Position numbers and translations under genes: made by a program
Shown: one piece after another, positions 24,331 through 32,686 of the stretch
How positions within the stretch are numbered: position 1 is the stretch's first letter
How the letters are laid out: each line of letters opens with the position of its first letter
Notes under the pieces: generated by a model
What the model saw: the letters and a program-made list of their open reading frames with translations, nothing else
Databases searched by the model: none
What the model was told of the DNA's origin: nothing
Assembly: GCF_045689245.1 (NCBI RefSeq)
Contig: NZ_CP136865.1
Span: 2,728,001-2,792,000, forward strand
Source of the DNA: Congregibacter brevis
Lineage (GTDB): Bacteria > Pseudomonadota > Gammaproteobacteria > Pseudomonadales > Halieaceae
Length of the DNA: 64,000 nt
Reading direction: 5' to 3'

Positions 24331-26046
24331 TCAGAGTACAGAAGACACAAGTTCTACATCAGCCCGCTTCCATATATTTGAGAAGCGCTCTCGCACCGCA
24401 GCGGCCTCCCCCTGTTTGCCCTGCGCTTCTAAACTCAACGCCAAGCCATACAGCGACCATCCGTTGCGGGGATACTGACTCAGATCTCTTCGGTACACCG
24501 CCTCTGCGGCAACAAAGTCTCTTTTCTCAAGTAAAGCGTGGCCCAGGGATTGCCGCGTGGGGTAATACCAAAACGGTGGCTCGGTGTACGGCAGCTCATC
24601 CTGCGCCGCCACAGCGACCTTGTAGAACTCGATTGCCGCATCAAGATCACCCTTCTGCTGCGCGAGCTCCCCGGAACCTAAAGCCATCGCAATAGCCAAC
24701 ACCTGACTCGCCGGATAATCGTTGCCATCTAAGAACCATATTGACTCGTTATCCATCAGTGGCTCCATAGCAGCGAGCTCGGTTGCGGCGGCGTCAATAT
24801 CGCCGCCCCGCGACAGAGCGACAGAACGCGCGTAATGCCAAACAGCCAGTGAGAATGGCAAATCGCCGTGCGGCTTAGGCTCGGCCAGAATCTCCTCCCA
24901 ATGGGCAAAGCGCACCAAAGAAAGAAGTGGCACTGTCTGAAAGAACTCTATCGTCGGAAACTGTTTAATCTGCTCCAGCCGTACATTAGATGCGACCTTA
25001 CGCCCCGCCTCGATGGCCACGGCACTGCGCCCCTCCATACTCGCTGAGGCCCAGAGGAAATGGATGTTATGAGGGTAATACAGCGCGGGGTAAAAACCCT
25101 GAGCGTTGCACTGCGCTATGTAATCTTCGTCGACCTTCGCTGCACGCACGTTGGCCTCGGAGGCATCGTAGTAGCGACCAATGCGCCAATAGATATGTGA
25201 GGGCATGTGCACGAGATGACCCGAACCGGGCACAAGGGTCGCCAAATTATCTGCAGCCTTCTCCGCACGCCCGGGGTTTGAGGCGGCCTCGACCGCGTGG
25301 ATGTACAGATGCAGCGTTAGAGGATGCCGCGAGTTACGCGCCATCACAGTTTCCAGGGCGTCGATAACCTCGCGTGTTTCCGGCCTTGGGTTTTCGCCAT
25401 CGAGCCAGTAGTTCCAAGGCATGGTATTCATCATGGCTTCAGCGAACATGGCTTGCACGTTGTCATCATCGGGATACTTCGCCGCCACCTCGCGCATCGC
25501 GTTGGCATAGGCTAAATCCAGTGGTTCGCGTTCACTCTCAGGATCCCCGTTGTAACGCTGGACCTGGGCTTCTATCAGGTCGCGTTCTTTCTGTGTGGCC
25601 GTTGCGCCAAGTGATCGCGCCTTCTGGACCGCTGCAAACGCCGCTTCACGGTCCTGAGGCATCATTATTGCCCTGCCCTTACTCGTGACGTTAATGTTCG
25701 GGCCGATAGCAAGTGCCTCGCCCCAAAAACACATGGCACAGACGGGATCCAACCGTTGGGCTGCGCGGAAGGCCCTGACGCCCTCAGCATGGTTGAAGCC
25801 CGCGGCCATCATCATTCCCTGATCGAAATAACGCTGAACGCCAGCCACGTCACTAGAGATCGGATAGGTGAAATCACCGAGCCCTTCAAGCAAGGGGGCT
25901 CCTGCCCTCGCAACCAACTCGGCGTCGTTGAGACCGACGGGGGCAGCCTCTGGCGCCGCTTCTTCAGCAACAGTGGGTGCTCCGTCCTGCTCTTGGGAAC
26001 AGGCGACAAGACAAACAAAGGTAAAACTGACCACCCACTTGAACAT
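24331..26046 (-). CDS. TPR-containing lipoprotein
   Basis: A 571-residue protein with a signal peptide and lipobox (FVCLVAC, Cys16), then an Ala/Glu-rich linker. The body is alpha-helical repeats: FNHAEGVRAFRAAQRLDPVCAMCFWGEALAIGPN is one recognisable TPR-like unit with a paired Cys-x-x-Cys, and a C-terminal pair (LGHALLEKRDFVAAEAVYRRDL) is another. HxxHxP-like segments (HLVHMPSHIYWRIGRY) are a conserved feature of this family of unknown function. It is probably anchored in the envelope and may be an interaction scaffold. No obvious operon partner. Confidence 0.82.
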   Translation of the reverse strand: MFKWVVSFTFVCLVACSQEQDGAPTVAEEAAPEAAPVGLNDAELVARAGAPLLEGLGDFTYPISSDVAGVQRYFDQGMMMAAGFNHAEGVRAFRAAQRLDPVCAMCFWGEALAIGPNINVTSKGRAIMMPQDREAAFAAVQKARSLGATATQKERDLIEAQVQRYNGDPESEREPLDLAYANAMREVAAKYPDDDNVQAMFAEAMMNTMPWNYWLDGENPRPETREVIDALETVMARNSRHPLTLHLYIHAVEAASNPGRAEKAADNLATLVPGSGHLVHMPSHIYWRIGRYYDASEANVRAAKVDEDYIAQCNAQGFYPALYYPHNIHFLWASASMEGRSAVAIEAGRKVASNVRLEQIKQFPTIEFFQTVPLLSLVRFAHWEEILAEPKPHGDLPFSLAVWHYARSVALSRGGDIDAAATELAAMEPLMDNESIWFLDGNDYPASQVLAIAMALGSGELAQQKGDLDAAIEFYKVAVAAQDELPYTEPPFWYYPTRQSLGHALLEKRDFVAAEAVYRRDLSQYPRNGWSLYGLALSLEAQGKQGEAAAVRERFSNIWKRADVELVSSVL

Positions 26047-26125
26047 GACAAACTCTCTCTGCGCGACGTTGTCGCTTTATTGTGCTGAGTTTTGAGCTTA
26101 GTTCAGCCTTCAGAGCTTGGCAAAG

Positions 26126-26422
26126 CTAATGGCTCTCCACGTCTGGGTCAGCAGCCGACACCTGATAGTGCCGCTCAGCACGCTGAGTGACATGCGCCCA
26201 CATTGAATCGCGAACACGTAATTGATGGGCGTCGAACGCATCGGCGCTTTCAAATTCCTCATAAACGTCAAACACGCATGGCTCGTGTGTTCTTTGAATG
26301 ACCCGAAACTCAACACACCCCGGCTCTGCCTGAGTGAGAACGATATGCGTGGGTAGCTCTGACAGTATCGCTTTAAGATCACTCTTCGGTACCGCGATAT
26401 GCCCTTTGAGCACTATCCTCAT
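26126..26422 (-). CDS. ABM-domain putative quinol monooxygenase
   Basis: A 98-residue single-domain protein of the antibiotic-biosynthesis monooxygenase (YgiN-like) family. The pattern LTQAEPGCVEFRVIQ, VFDVYEEFESADAFDAHQ (ExP-G-C/x-F and E-x-(W/F)-x-x-x-x-A-x-x-x-H) is typical. These cofactor-free dimers act on quinols or remove reactive species. It lies 79 bases downstream-side of the TPR gene and 108 from the DUF1254 gene, all leftward; a common transcript is possible. Confidence 0.85.
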   Translation of the reverse strand: MRIVLKGHIAVPKSDLKAILSELPTHIVLTQAEPGCVEFRVIQRTHEPCVFDVYEEFESADAFDAHQLRVRDSMWAHVTQRAERHYQVSAADPDVESH

Positions 26423-26530
26423 GATGAAACGCTAATAAGCGCCGCAAAGACAGGCGGCGCATGCGCGTTATCTGTCTCATAGGAGACGTTCAGAATCGTC
26501 AAAGGGCTCTCACAGGCTTGGTCGGGTGCG

Positions 26531-28057
26531 TTACCGCTTTGAAATGTTGACGACGTCGTTCAGCATCCACGTCTTAAACCAATCTTTCGTTTCTGGACGG
26601 TACAGACGGAACAGAAAGAACCAATCATTCGCACTTGTCGCACTCTGTGTTGTCACCCAGTTAGCCTCAAAGCCCTTTGGCACCTCATCCAGGCTCGGCG
26701 CGTAATAGACATCCACAGACCCATCGGGGTTCTTAACCATCTTATCCAGATCCTTGGTTGAAGCACCCACTCGGTCAACACCACGGTTAAAGTTTTTGGT
26801 TTCCATGTTGTAAACGATGGCAGACCAGAAGTCTTTTGCTGGCACATCGCTAGGCACATTGAGCCGATAGGTGTCTTGGCCGTTTAGCAACTTGCCATCG
26901 CTGTCACGAAGACCGGTAAGGTAGAAAGTCGCACCGCCAAGTTGGTTTGGCAGGAAGGTCACATAGAAGTACGAAGCTGCACGCTTATCGATAAGAATTT
27001 CGTCGCCTTGTTCGAAAGGGAACCCCATCTGTGCTTGAGGGCCAAAGTTCCAGAATGACCACTCCGACATTTTCTCTCCGTCTTTCACCCAAAGAGGCGC
27101 GACAGTTTCACCCTCGGTTGTGAATTTCTTCTGCATATACGCATAGGCAAGCTCTAAACCTTCCAGAGCTGCCTTCTTCTGCATCGGCGTTGGACTAAAC
27201 GTCTCCCCTTTCTTAATCCCGATGCTTTGTAACGTCGAGTAAATAGCACGATCTTTCTCGCGCACAGGGTTGTTCTGAACAACGTCATTGATGTCTTCTA
27301 TAAACGTCATATTGTAATAAGGCAGGCAGTCGTAAGGCAGCTCTGTTACATCCAGGTATTCAGTAGGTTCGATGTGCCCCTCAACAGCCTCGCTCAGAGC
27401 ATATACTTTGATCCCCTTAGCGTGACGACCAGCATCTTCGTGCGTGGCGCCATTCATGAGAGTTGGGCGAAAGGCGTAGGAAGCGTCGTGAGTATCCATA
27501 CCGGGCACGATAATGTATCCCCGTGCTTCGAGTTCTTCAGCTGTGCCGTGCCGGCCATCATAATTGGGCGGTAGGAACAGGTACTTTCCGCCTCTGCCCT
27601 CATCGTATCCTTTCGAGCCAACGTCAATCATGGGTACGTGCCACGCGGAGATGAACGAACCAAAGTAATCTATCTTGTCCGTCATTGGTGGCACCACCAC
27701 AACCTGTGCACCCTGCTTAGTAGAGATCGAACCCCATGCATATGCCGTGGTGTCGTTGGCCGTCAGAAAACCCTTTTCCGAACCAAATGGTCTGGTCACG
27801 AAGTTAACCGTCCCGTAGTCACCCCCTGCTCGCTTTGTGGCCTTAACAAAATCCACTTGGGCTACCGCAGGCATGTAATAAATCGCTGCCTGCGTGGCCC
27901 GCTGCACCATAATCTGGTACTCAATGTCAGTGTGCTGCTTAGAGCGCGCTAAGATATCGCCGGTATCGTTGAAAGCTGGCTCTGTAGGGCTTACAGCCAA
28001 AGAAGCGCCGCTCGCAAACGTAGCGGCCGCCGCCAGTGAAGTAAGCAATTTTTTCAT
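26531..28057 (-). CDS. Exported DUF1254/DUF1214 protein
   Basis: A 508-residue secreted protein; the start at MKKLLTSLAAAATFASGASLA gives a clean signal peptide and follows AGAGAG. A DUF1254 domain (about 60-190, with NDTTAYAWGSI and PPMTDKIDYFGSF) is followed by a DUF1214 domain with GLRDSDGKLLNGQDTYRL, NRGVDRVG and WFFLFRLYRPE near the end. Function is unknown in the family; proteins of this kind are often exported and found beside lipid or carbon metabolism genes. Its first annotated Met further upstream (28114) would bury the signal peptide. Confidence 0.88.
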   Translation of the reverse strand: MKKLLTSLAAAATFASGASLAVSPTEPAFNDTGDILARSKQHTDIEYQIMVQRATQAAIYYMPAVAQVDFVKATKRAGGDYGTVNFVTRPFGSEKGFLTANDTTAYAWGSISTKQGAQVVVVPPMTDKIDYFGSFISAWHVPMIDVGSKGYDEGRGGKYLFLPPNYDGRHGTAEELEARGYIIVPGMDTHDASYAFRPTLMNGATHEDAGRHAKGIKVYALSEAVEGHIEPTEYLDVTELPYDCLPYYNMTFIEDINDVVQNNPVREKDRAIYSTLQSIGIKKGETFSPTPMQKKAALEGLELAYAYMQKKFTTEGETVAPLWVKDGEKMSEWSFWNFGPQAQMGFPFEQGDEILIDKRAASYFYVTFLPNQLGGATFYLTGLRDSDGKLLNGQDTYRLNVPSDVPAKDFWSAIVYNMETKNFNRGVDRVGASTKDLDKMVKNPDGSVDVYYAPSLDEVPKGFEANWVTTQSATSANDWFFLFRLYRPETKDWFKTWMLNDVVNISKR

Positions 28058-28250
28058 AACACGTATCTCTCTAGTAAAAAGGCATCTTAACCGGGGCGCT
28101 ACCGAGCAGAGCACCCTTGGAAAATATTATTCACGAATAGACAGATCGGTATCACTGACCGCTTCAGGCGGTGTCGCCAAAAAGCGCGCTTTATGCTGTA
28201 CGTCTGCCGTCAGCCAGAGGCCGGCGTTGGCAGCCACTCGGCGAGAATAT

Positions 28251-28439
28251 CTATTCGTCCTCTTTTTGCCTTGAAGCGGCTATCGCTACGCCGATTGCTA
28301 TGCCAATACCTATGCCTGCACCAAGGTTATCCATCGCTATTCCGATTCCTGCCCCAACAGCGGCTCCAATAGCAATGCCTGCGCCAAGTTTATTCAATTC
28401 CGTCGTTCCCCTTGCGGCTATGCCCAGTCTAAAGATCAA
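28251..28439 (-). CDS. Small glycine-zipper membrane protein
   Basis: A 62-residue protein with two hydrophobic segments dominated by GxGxG and AxGAG repeats (LGAGIAIGAAVGAGIGIA and LGAGIGIGIAIGVAIAA), separated by MDN, and an acidic tail SRQKEDE. This is a glycine-zipper type helical hairpin, predicted to oligomerise in the membrane. Its ATG overlaps the stop of the preceding gene (ATGA), so it is translationally coupled to it. Function unknown. Confidence 0.7.
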   Translation of the reverse strand: MIFRLGIAARGTTELNKLGAGIAIGAAVGAGIGIAMDNLGAGIGIGIAIGVAIAASRQKEDE

Positions 28440-28930
28440 TCCACCGCTTCAAGCGCTTCCCAGAAATCTGTCAGCGGTACATCCTTTGTCATCTCTTCGA
28501 CCATCTGAACAAAGCCTTCGTTGAAGTAGCCTCGACAAAGTCCCCACATTTGACGCGCTCGAGCTGTACCGAGAATAAAGTAGATCACATCGCGGTAGCT
28601 GAGCCAGGCATCGCCGTCCAAGGCACCACTTTGATACTGGAGCCATTCGTGTTCGCGAGCTCGCATTTGAGCGATTATCCAGAACATAAGCTGCGTCTTG
28701 TCTTCAAACGTCGCTGCGCGGGATGAGGACATACATTGGCCCAACTTGGGGAATTCAATGAACTTGTAGACGCCCCCTTGATCTGTGTTCAGTGAAACCT
28801 GACGAGCTTCAGACAGAAGTAATTGAGTCCCTTGCTTCACTTGCGCTGCCAAGTAAATCAAAGTGACGATTACAAGCACTACGCCGACAATCTGTGCAAT
28901 GTATGCCCAATCTTCGAGTGTTAGGTCCAT
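28436..28930 (-). CDS. Single-TM protein of unknown function (family E/F, copy 1)
   Basis: A 164-residue protein: an N-terminal AQIVGVVLVIVTLIYLAAQVKQ TM helix followed by a globular Trp- and Met-rich domain (FWIIAQMRAREHEWLQYQSG, WGLCRGYFNEGFVQMVEE). The same arrangement is seen in the protein at 37251-37769 (AQMGAALGVIASLVLVAYELKQ, FIYFANEHFQYEIGMLSEEGW). The two are distant paralogues. I do not recognise an assigned function. It is co-translated with the glycine-zipper protein downstream. Confidence 0.75.
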   Translation of the reverse strand: MDLTLEDWAYIAQIVGVVLVIVTLIYLAAQVKQGTQLLLSEARQVSLNTDQGGVYKFIEFPKLGQCMSSSRAATFEDKTQLMFWIIAQMRAREHEWLQYQSGALDGDAWLSYRDVIYFILGTARARQMWGLCRGYFNEGFVQMVEEMTKDVPLTDFWEALEAVD

Positions 28931-29027
28931 TCTCTGTATCCACGTAGCCTGCTGGGCATCCTAAGTTAATCTGTGACGATGGTTTTTGGTCGTTCGCGGT
29001 AATCTACAAGGAATGTTCGGTCGCCTG

Positions 29028-29049
29028 CAATCAGCCAAGAACGGTCGTT
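29028..29049 (+). repeat. Degenerate copy of a short dispersed repeat
   Basis: caatcagccaagaacggtcg.. is 15 of 22 identical to the segment at 32630-32653 (caatcggcccgaagcagtc..). Weak on its own; listed because a better pair flanks the methyltransferase gene. Confidence 0.35.
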
Positions 29050-29203
29050 TACTTTCTACACGGGCGACCGCAAGCCCACTCAAATAGTTGCGCCCTTCTC
29101 TAGCGACGAGAGACCGCTCTTGATCCTCGACGATGAGCTAGCAAGGAATGAGGTAAGCTCAAAAACGTTTAACGCACCTAAACACCGCATTAGCGAGACA
29201 GAC

Positions 29204-29959
29204 TTAGATTGACTGTAGCTCTTCTAAAAGCTTGTCTATAAATGCCAGCTTTGCGGTCATCAGATAGATAAAAATGGAGTCTCGTGAGACACCCTCTCGG
29301 AGGTAATTACGGAGGTTGGGATGCCGCTTGATCGACTCGAGGACTGCTGCCAAATAATCGGGGTCTAGGTCCAGGTCACAGTTACTGCTGAGACTCTCGC
29401 TGATGGATGTGTCGGTAGATAAAACGACGCAATTATCGAGCACGCGCCTTTGAACATCGATAGGCATCACCCCACGAACCTCTCGACGGTAGCGTTTTTC
29501 CTCCTCGAACACCCTGTTGGTGGCCTGGCCATAATATGACGCCAGCCTTGATCGAAGAGCCGGATCGCCGATGAGGTCAATGAGACCATTGGCTGCCAGC
29601 GCATCATATGCGCCCCGCGCAGAAGTGAACGGAAGAACGTTAGAAGCCTGATAGAGGGCGACAACAAGATCTCCGGGGTCAGCTAGCGGCTGCTTATCCC
29701 ACGCAGCTAGGGCGACCTCCGCGTAGTCACGCACTGTCTCGTGATACTCGATAAGCGAGGTGATATCACTACGCTCTACTTTTAGATCGGAAATGAGCTG
29801 TACGCGGTACTCATCAGCCGACTCGCGGTCCAGTCGCTCATCGTTCCAGCGATCAAGTTGGAAACCAAAAAAGATACCTATGACTAGTAGAACGAGCTCG
29901 ATAAGCGCTGTGAACCAGTCGTGACTGCGTAGCGCTCTGCCAACTCTAGCGAGAATCAA
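29204..29959 (-). CDS. Single-pass membrane protein, NWN family (paralogue B)
   Basis: A 251-residue protein of the same family as paralogue A but the most divergent: MILARVGRALRSHDWFTA, TM helix LIELVLLVIGIFFGFQL, then DRWNDERLDRESADEY and a long helical domain rich in Arg, Asp and Glu. The layout (basic amphipathic start, W-F-x-A, one TM, (N/R)WN(D/E)) is retained. The C-terminal half has a Cys pair (DNCVVL...SSNCDLD) not seen in A or C. Function unknown. Monocistronic. Confidence 0.78.
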   Translation of the reverse strand: MILARVGRALRSHDWFTALIELVLLVIGIFFGFQLDRWNDERLDRESADEYRVQLISDLKVERSDITSLIEYHETVRDYAEVALAAWDKQPLADPGDLVVALYQASNVLPFTSARGAYDALAANGLIDLIGDPALRSRLASYYGQATNRVFEEEKRYRREVRGVMPIDVQRRVLDNCVVLSTDTSISESLSSNCDLDLDPDYLAAVLESIKRHPNLRNYLREGVSRDSIFIYLMTAKLAFIDKLLEELQSI

Positions 29960-30305
29960 AGATCAGCACTCTCTATTAGGGCGCGACTTGACGCGCAAAA
30001 ACAATACATCGAGGTCGCGAAGACCGATGCCCGAGCATCACAACCGTCGACGGGACGAAGTATACATCGCTCTCGCCTTACTGCGGCCATGAAACGTGCG
30101 CGGTCGTTCGGCTCTCCTCTGCAGAGCGTCGGGTTTCGGCTAGACGCGCAAAAAAGCCACCCGGCGAACTCAACGGGTCTTTAGCCACGTCGCAAAACAC
30201 CTCAAGGCGGAAGTCAGTATGCCGACTCTCAATCAAGTCGCTCTTCTAGATTGAGAATTAGCGTCCGCGGGGTGTATCGTAGCGTGACGTACAAGAGGTA
30301 ACGCA
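29960..30305. other. 346-base gap without a recognisable gene
   Basis: No reading frame looks coding. It holds an 8-bp inverted repeat (tctcaatc / gattgaga, loop 13, near 30230-30258) and several cgcgg/ccgcg-type tracts. Promoters for the divergent genes at 29959 and 30306 must lie here. Confidence 0.6.
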
Positions 30306-30725
30306 ATGATCGGAACTTGGAGCATACACACCGCCAGCTTCCTGGCCTGGTTTCCTGTGCTTGTTATGGTTGTTTTCGGACTGCCCATGCTAATAGCCCC
30401 AATGACATGGGGTCGGGTGATCGGGTTCCGTCTGCCGGAGCATACTGACCTAGCGGTGTACTTCGGGCGCTCCCTGGGGGTGGCGCTTTCAGGACTCTCG
30501 CTGGCGGCTTATGGCGCCATCATTTACGCACCGGCGCAGGGTGTCGTAATGGATGCGTTGATCCTGACCGCTGGCTTGTATGTACTGATACATATATACG
30601 GGGCTGTAATGCGGATACAGCCGCTCATAGAAACGCTCGAGATTGGTTTTTTCACGGGCCTTGTTCTACTAATGTTGGCTGTGTATCCCATCGGAGGCGA
30701 ATCAGGATTGCTCCGAGGCTGGTGA
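30306..30725 (+). CDS. Four-TM membrane protein of unknown function
   Basis: A 139-residue hydrophobic protein with about four TM helices. It opens WSIHTASFLAWFPVLVMVVFGLPMLIAP, then MTWGRVIGFRLPEHTDL, a Ser/Leu/Ala helix, and a closing FFTGLVLLMLAVYPIGG. AGAGGT is well placed before the ATG, supporting expression. I do not recognise the family; the size and layout resemble small inner-membrane proteins sometimes annotated as DUF-type. Orphan. Confidence 0.7.
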   Translation: MIGTWSIHTASFLAWFPVLVMVVFGLPMLIAPMTWGRVIGFRLPEHTDLAVYFGRSLGVALSGLSLAAYGAIIYAPAQGVVMDALILTAGLYVLIHIYGAVMRIQPLIETLEIGFFTGLVLLMLAVYPIGGESGLLRGW

Positions 30726-30846
30726 GTCTCGGCGCCCCCGTCACCACCGGGATAATGCCCTCTAACACCTCATAGCGGCCGTTAGCTAAGCTAAAAACTC
30801 GGAGGTCTTAGTGGCGGCCTTCGAGAAGAAGCGAGCTACGGTCGAA

Positions 30847-31557
30847 CTATTCAGGCACCGCTATCTCATTCAAAACGCTATCCACTCTTGCGATATAGAT
30901 CTCGTTCAGGCTCTGTATATTCAATTGAAGGCTATACATGCTAGTCAACGCACCCCGTGCCAGTGTTGATTCCCAGAGGCCCTCAACGTCTATATCGTGA
31001 AATGAAAGCTGGGCAGCGGGTATCGCAGGTGACCGGGTGGGATTCAAGTACGGCGCCATAGCCTCGAGGCTAGAGCCCCATGTTCGGAGTAAGGTGTCGT
31101 TCGATTCCTCTGCCACGTCCGACGAGTACGCCAGTCTACGAAGAGAATTTCGAAGCGACTCCCGCTCTATCAAATCGAGCCGTGATGAGACGAGAAGATC
31201 TCGAAGGCCCAGAGGAGCACTAGGCAGAGGAACTGAATCAAAGGCCCTTGCTAATTGCTGTGCGGCATCGTGTCTTGATGGCGGCTTTCCGTCCTCCATT
31301 GAACTCAGAAAGGAATCAATTTGTACTGTCCTCTGGTAGGCACGGTCTCGAGAGCTCTCCAATAGCCCTTTCATGTCTTGGAGGTCCGTTGCAAGCTCGC
31401 TTAACAGGCGTTGCGTATGCTGCTTCTCTGCTGCCATATCATTCCAGTTCGACACCTGCATACCGATGAAGACACCGACTATGACGATTGCGAAGTCGAG
31501 TCCTACGGCAAACCAGTTTTGATCTTTCACATGTTTTGTCAGGCTGCGGAGAATCAC
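30847..31557 (-). CDS. Single-pass membrane protein, NWN family (paralogue C)
   Basis: A 236-residue protein starting at GTG 31557, which aligns with the ATG of paralogue A: (M)ILRSLTKHVKDQNWFAV, TM helix GLDFAIVIVGVFIGMQV, then SNWND. Closest to A over the first 40 residues (LRS-T-H--DQNWFAV--DF-IV-VGVFIG-QV-NWND). The rest is predicted helical with several LLS/LLE heptad-like stretches, ending in YIARVDSVLNEI. The frame upstream of the GTG (to 31740) has no resemblance to relatives. Function unknown. Confidence 0.8.
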   Translation of the reverse strand: MILRSLTKHVKDQNWFAVGLDFAIVIVGVFIGMQVSNWNDMAAEKQHTQRLLSELATDLQDMKGLLESSRDRAYQRTVQIDSFLSSMEDGKPPSRHDAAQQLARAFDSVPLPSAPLGLRDLLVSSRLDLIERESLRNSLRRLAYSSDVAEESNDTLLRTWGSSLEAMAPYLNPTRSPAIPAAQLSFHDIDVEGLWESTLARGALTSMYSLQLNIQSLNEIYIARVDSVLNEIAVPE

Positions 31558-31683
31558 TGGAGGTCTATTCCTAATGGGCTCTGGTAGTCTTAAGTCACGA
31601 TTAGAGCATAGCCCAAAACGACTCTTAGTAGGCGAAAGCGGCCGGTCAGTGAGGGTCGAATTGGATGTTATTAGCGGCCGCGT

Positions 31684-31700
31684 CCGGCCATAAGCAGTCA
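31684..31700 (+). repeat. Short dispersed repeat, left of methyltransferase
   Basis: ccggccataagcagtca matches tcggcccgaagcagtca at 32635-32651 in 14 of 17 positions, same orientation. The two flank the orphan methyltransferase gene. Confidence 0.45.
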
Positions 31701-31752
31701 CCCACCGGGGTTTTGGTATGGTGCATATGTTTAAGTTCACGGTTGCATCAAC

Positions 31753-32475
31753 ATGAGTCCATTCAACAGTCCTCTTAGCAACAACAAAGCCGACTATTTA
31801 ATTGAATGCCTTAAGGTTGACAATGGCAATGTGGTTTTAGACATCGGATGTGGTGACGGGGAGTTTTTAATTCGCCTATTGGAGGCATCCGATGTGCGAG
31901 GCATTGGGGTCGACATTAACCAAGCTTGTATAGCTACGGCATCAACAAGAGCCACGGAAAGACTCAGGAACGGCGCTGTCGAGTTTCGACACGGCGATTT
32001 CTTGGAGCAAACGTTTGAAAGCAACTCCTTTGACGTTGTCATTTGTATCGGCGCATCCCACGTGTTTGACAGTGGGGAGATGGCTTATCCAGCCTGTATC
32101 GATGCAGTGACACAATTGCTGAAACCGGGTGGTCGAGCGCTTATTGGTGAGAGCTACTGGAAGCGCCCACCCGAGAGCGAGTATGTCGAGTTTATTGGCG
32201 AGCCTGTAGGAATCTATCAAGATCACCAAGGTAACGTCTCCGTCGCCGAATCGCTTGGGTTAGACGCAGTATGTGCAGTGGTTTCTAGCGATGAAGAGTG
32301 GGACGCGTTTGAGTGGAGCCACTACCGCCAAGCTCATAGGTACGCTGCCGAGAACCCAAACACCCCCGCAGCAACACAACGCCTTGAACGCTCGCGCATG
32401 TGGAGAGATGGCTATTTGCGCTGGGGAAGAACCACGATGGGCTTCGGGTTCTATCTCCTCATCAATGGTACCTAA
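31753..32475 (+). CDS. Orphan class I SAM-dependent methyltransferase
   Basis: A 240-residue protein with the SAM-binding motif I VLDIGCGDGEF at about 32-42, an acidic loop GVDINQACI, GDFLEQTF (motif II-like Asp), and VVICIGASHVF (post-II). The later part, PGGRALIGESYW, is a typical Methyltransf_25 end of the fold. The target is unknown. The gene is flanked by two related 17-base sequences in the same orientation, giving it a cassette-like look. Confidence 0.87.
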   Translation: MSPFNSPLSNNKADYLIECLKVDNGNVVLDIGCGDGEFLIRLLEASDVRGIGVDINQACIATASTRATERLRNGAVEFRHGDFLEQTFESNSFDVVICIGASHVFDSGEMAYPACIDAVTQLLKPGGRALIGESYWKRPPESEYVEFIGEPVGIYQDHQGNVSVAESLGLDAVCAVVSSDEEWDAFEWSHYRQAHRYAAENPNTPAATQRLERSRMWRDGYLRWGRTTMGFGFYLLINGT

Positions 32476-32634
32476 GGGACCAGCCAACGACGCCTATGGG
32501 TTGTTAGCAGCCGTTTCACCTTGGCCAACCCAAACTTCAGCTCCCAGGCGAAAGCGCTCTTGGTGGTAACTCACGCTTTCATCTCAATACGGTCTTTAAC
32601 TTTGAGGTGGTTTCCGTAAAAGTTACGACCGCAA

Positions 32635-32651
32635 TCGGCCCGAAGCAGTCA
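32635..32651 (+). repeat. Short dispersed repeat, right of methyltransferase
   Basis: tcggcccgaagcagtca; partner of the copy at 31684-31700. The fuller sequence cgaccgcaatcggcccgaag begins at 32626. Confidence 0.45.
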
Positions 32652-32686
32652 TTCACACAAACGACAGCGCTTTCAGGAACGTTCGT

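Noticed and set aside
28157..28177. Hairpin gaccgcttcaggcggtgtc as a terminator
   Set aside because: Short stem and no T tract on either strand.
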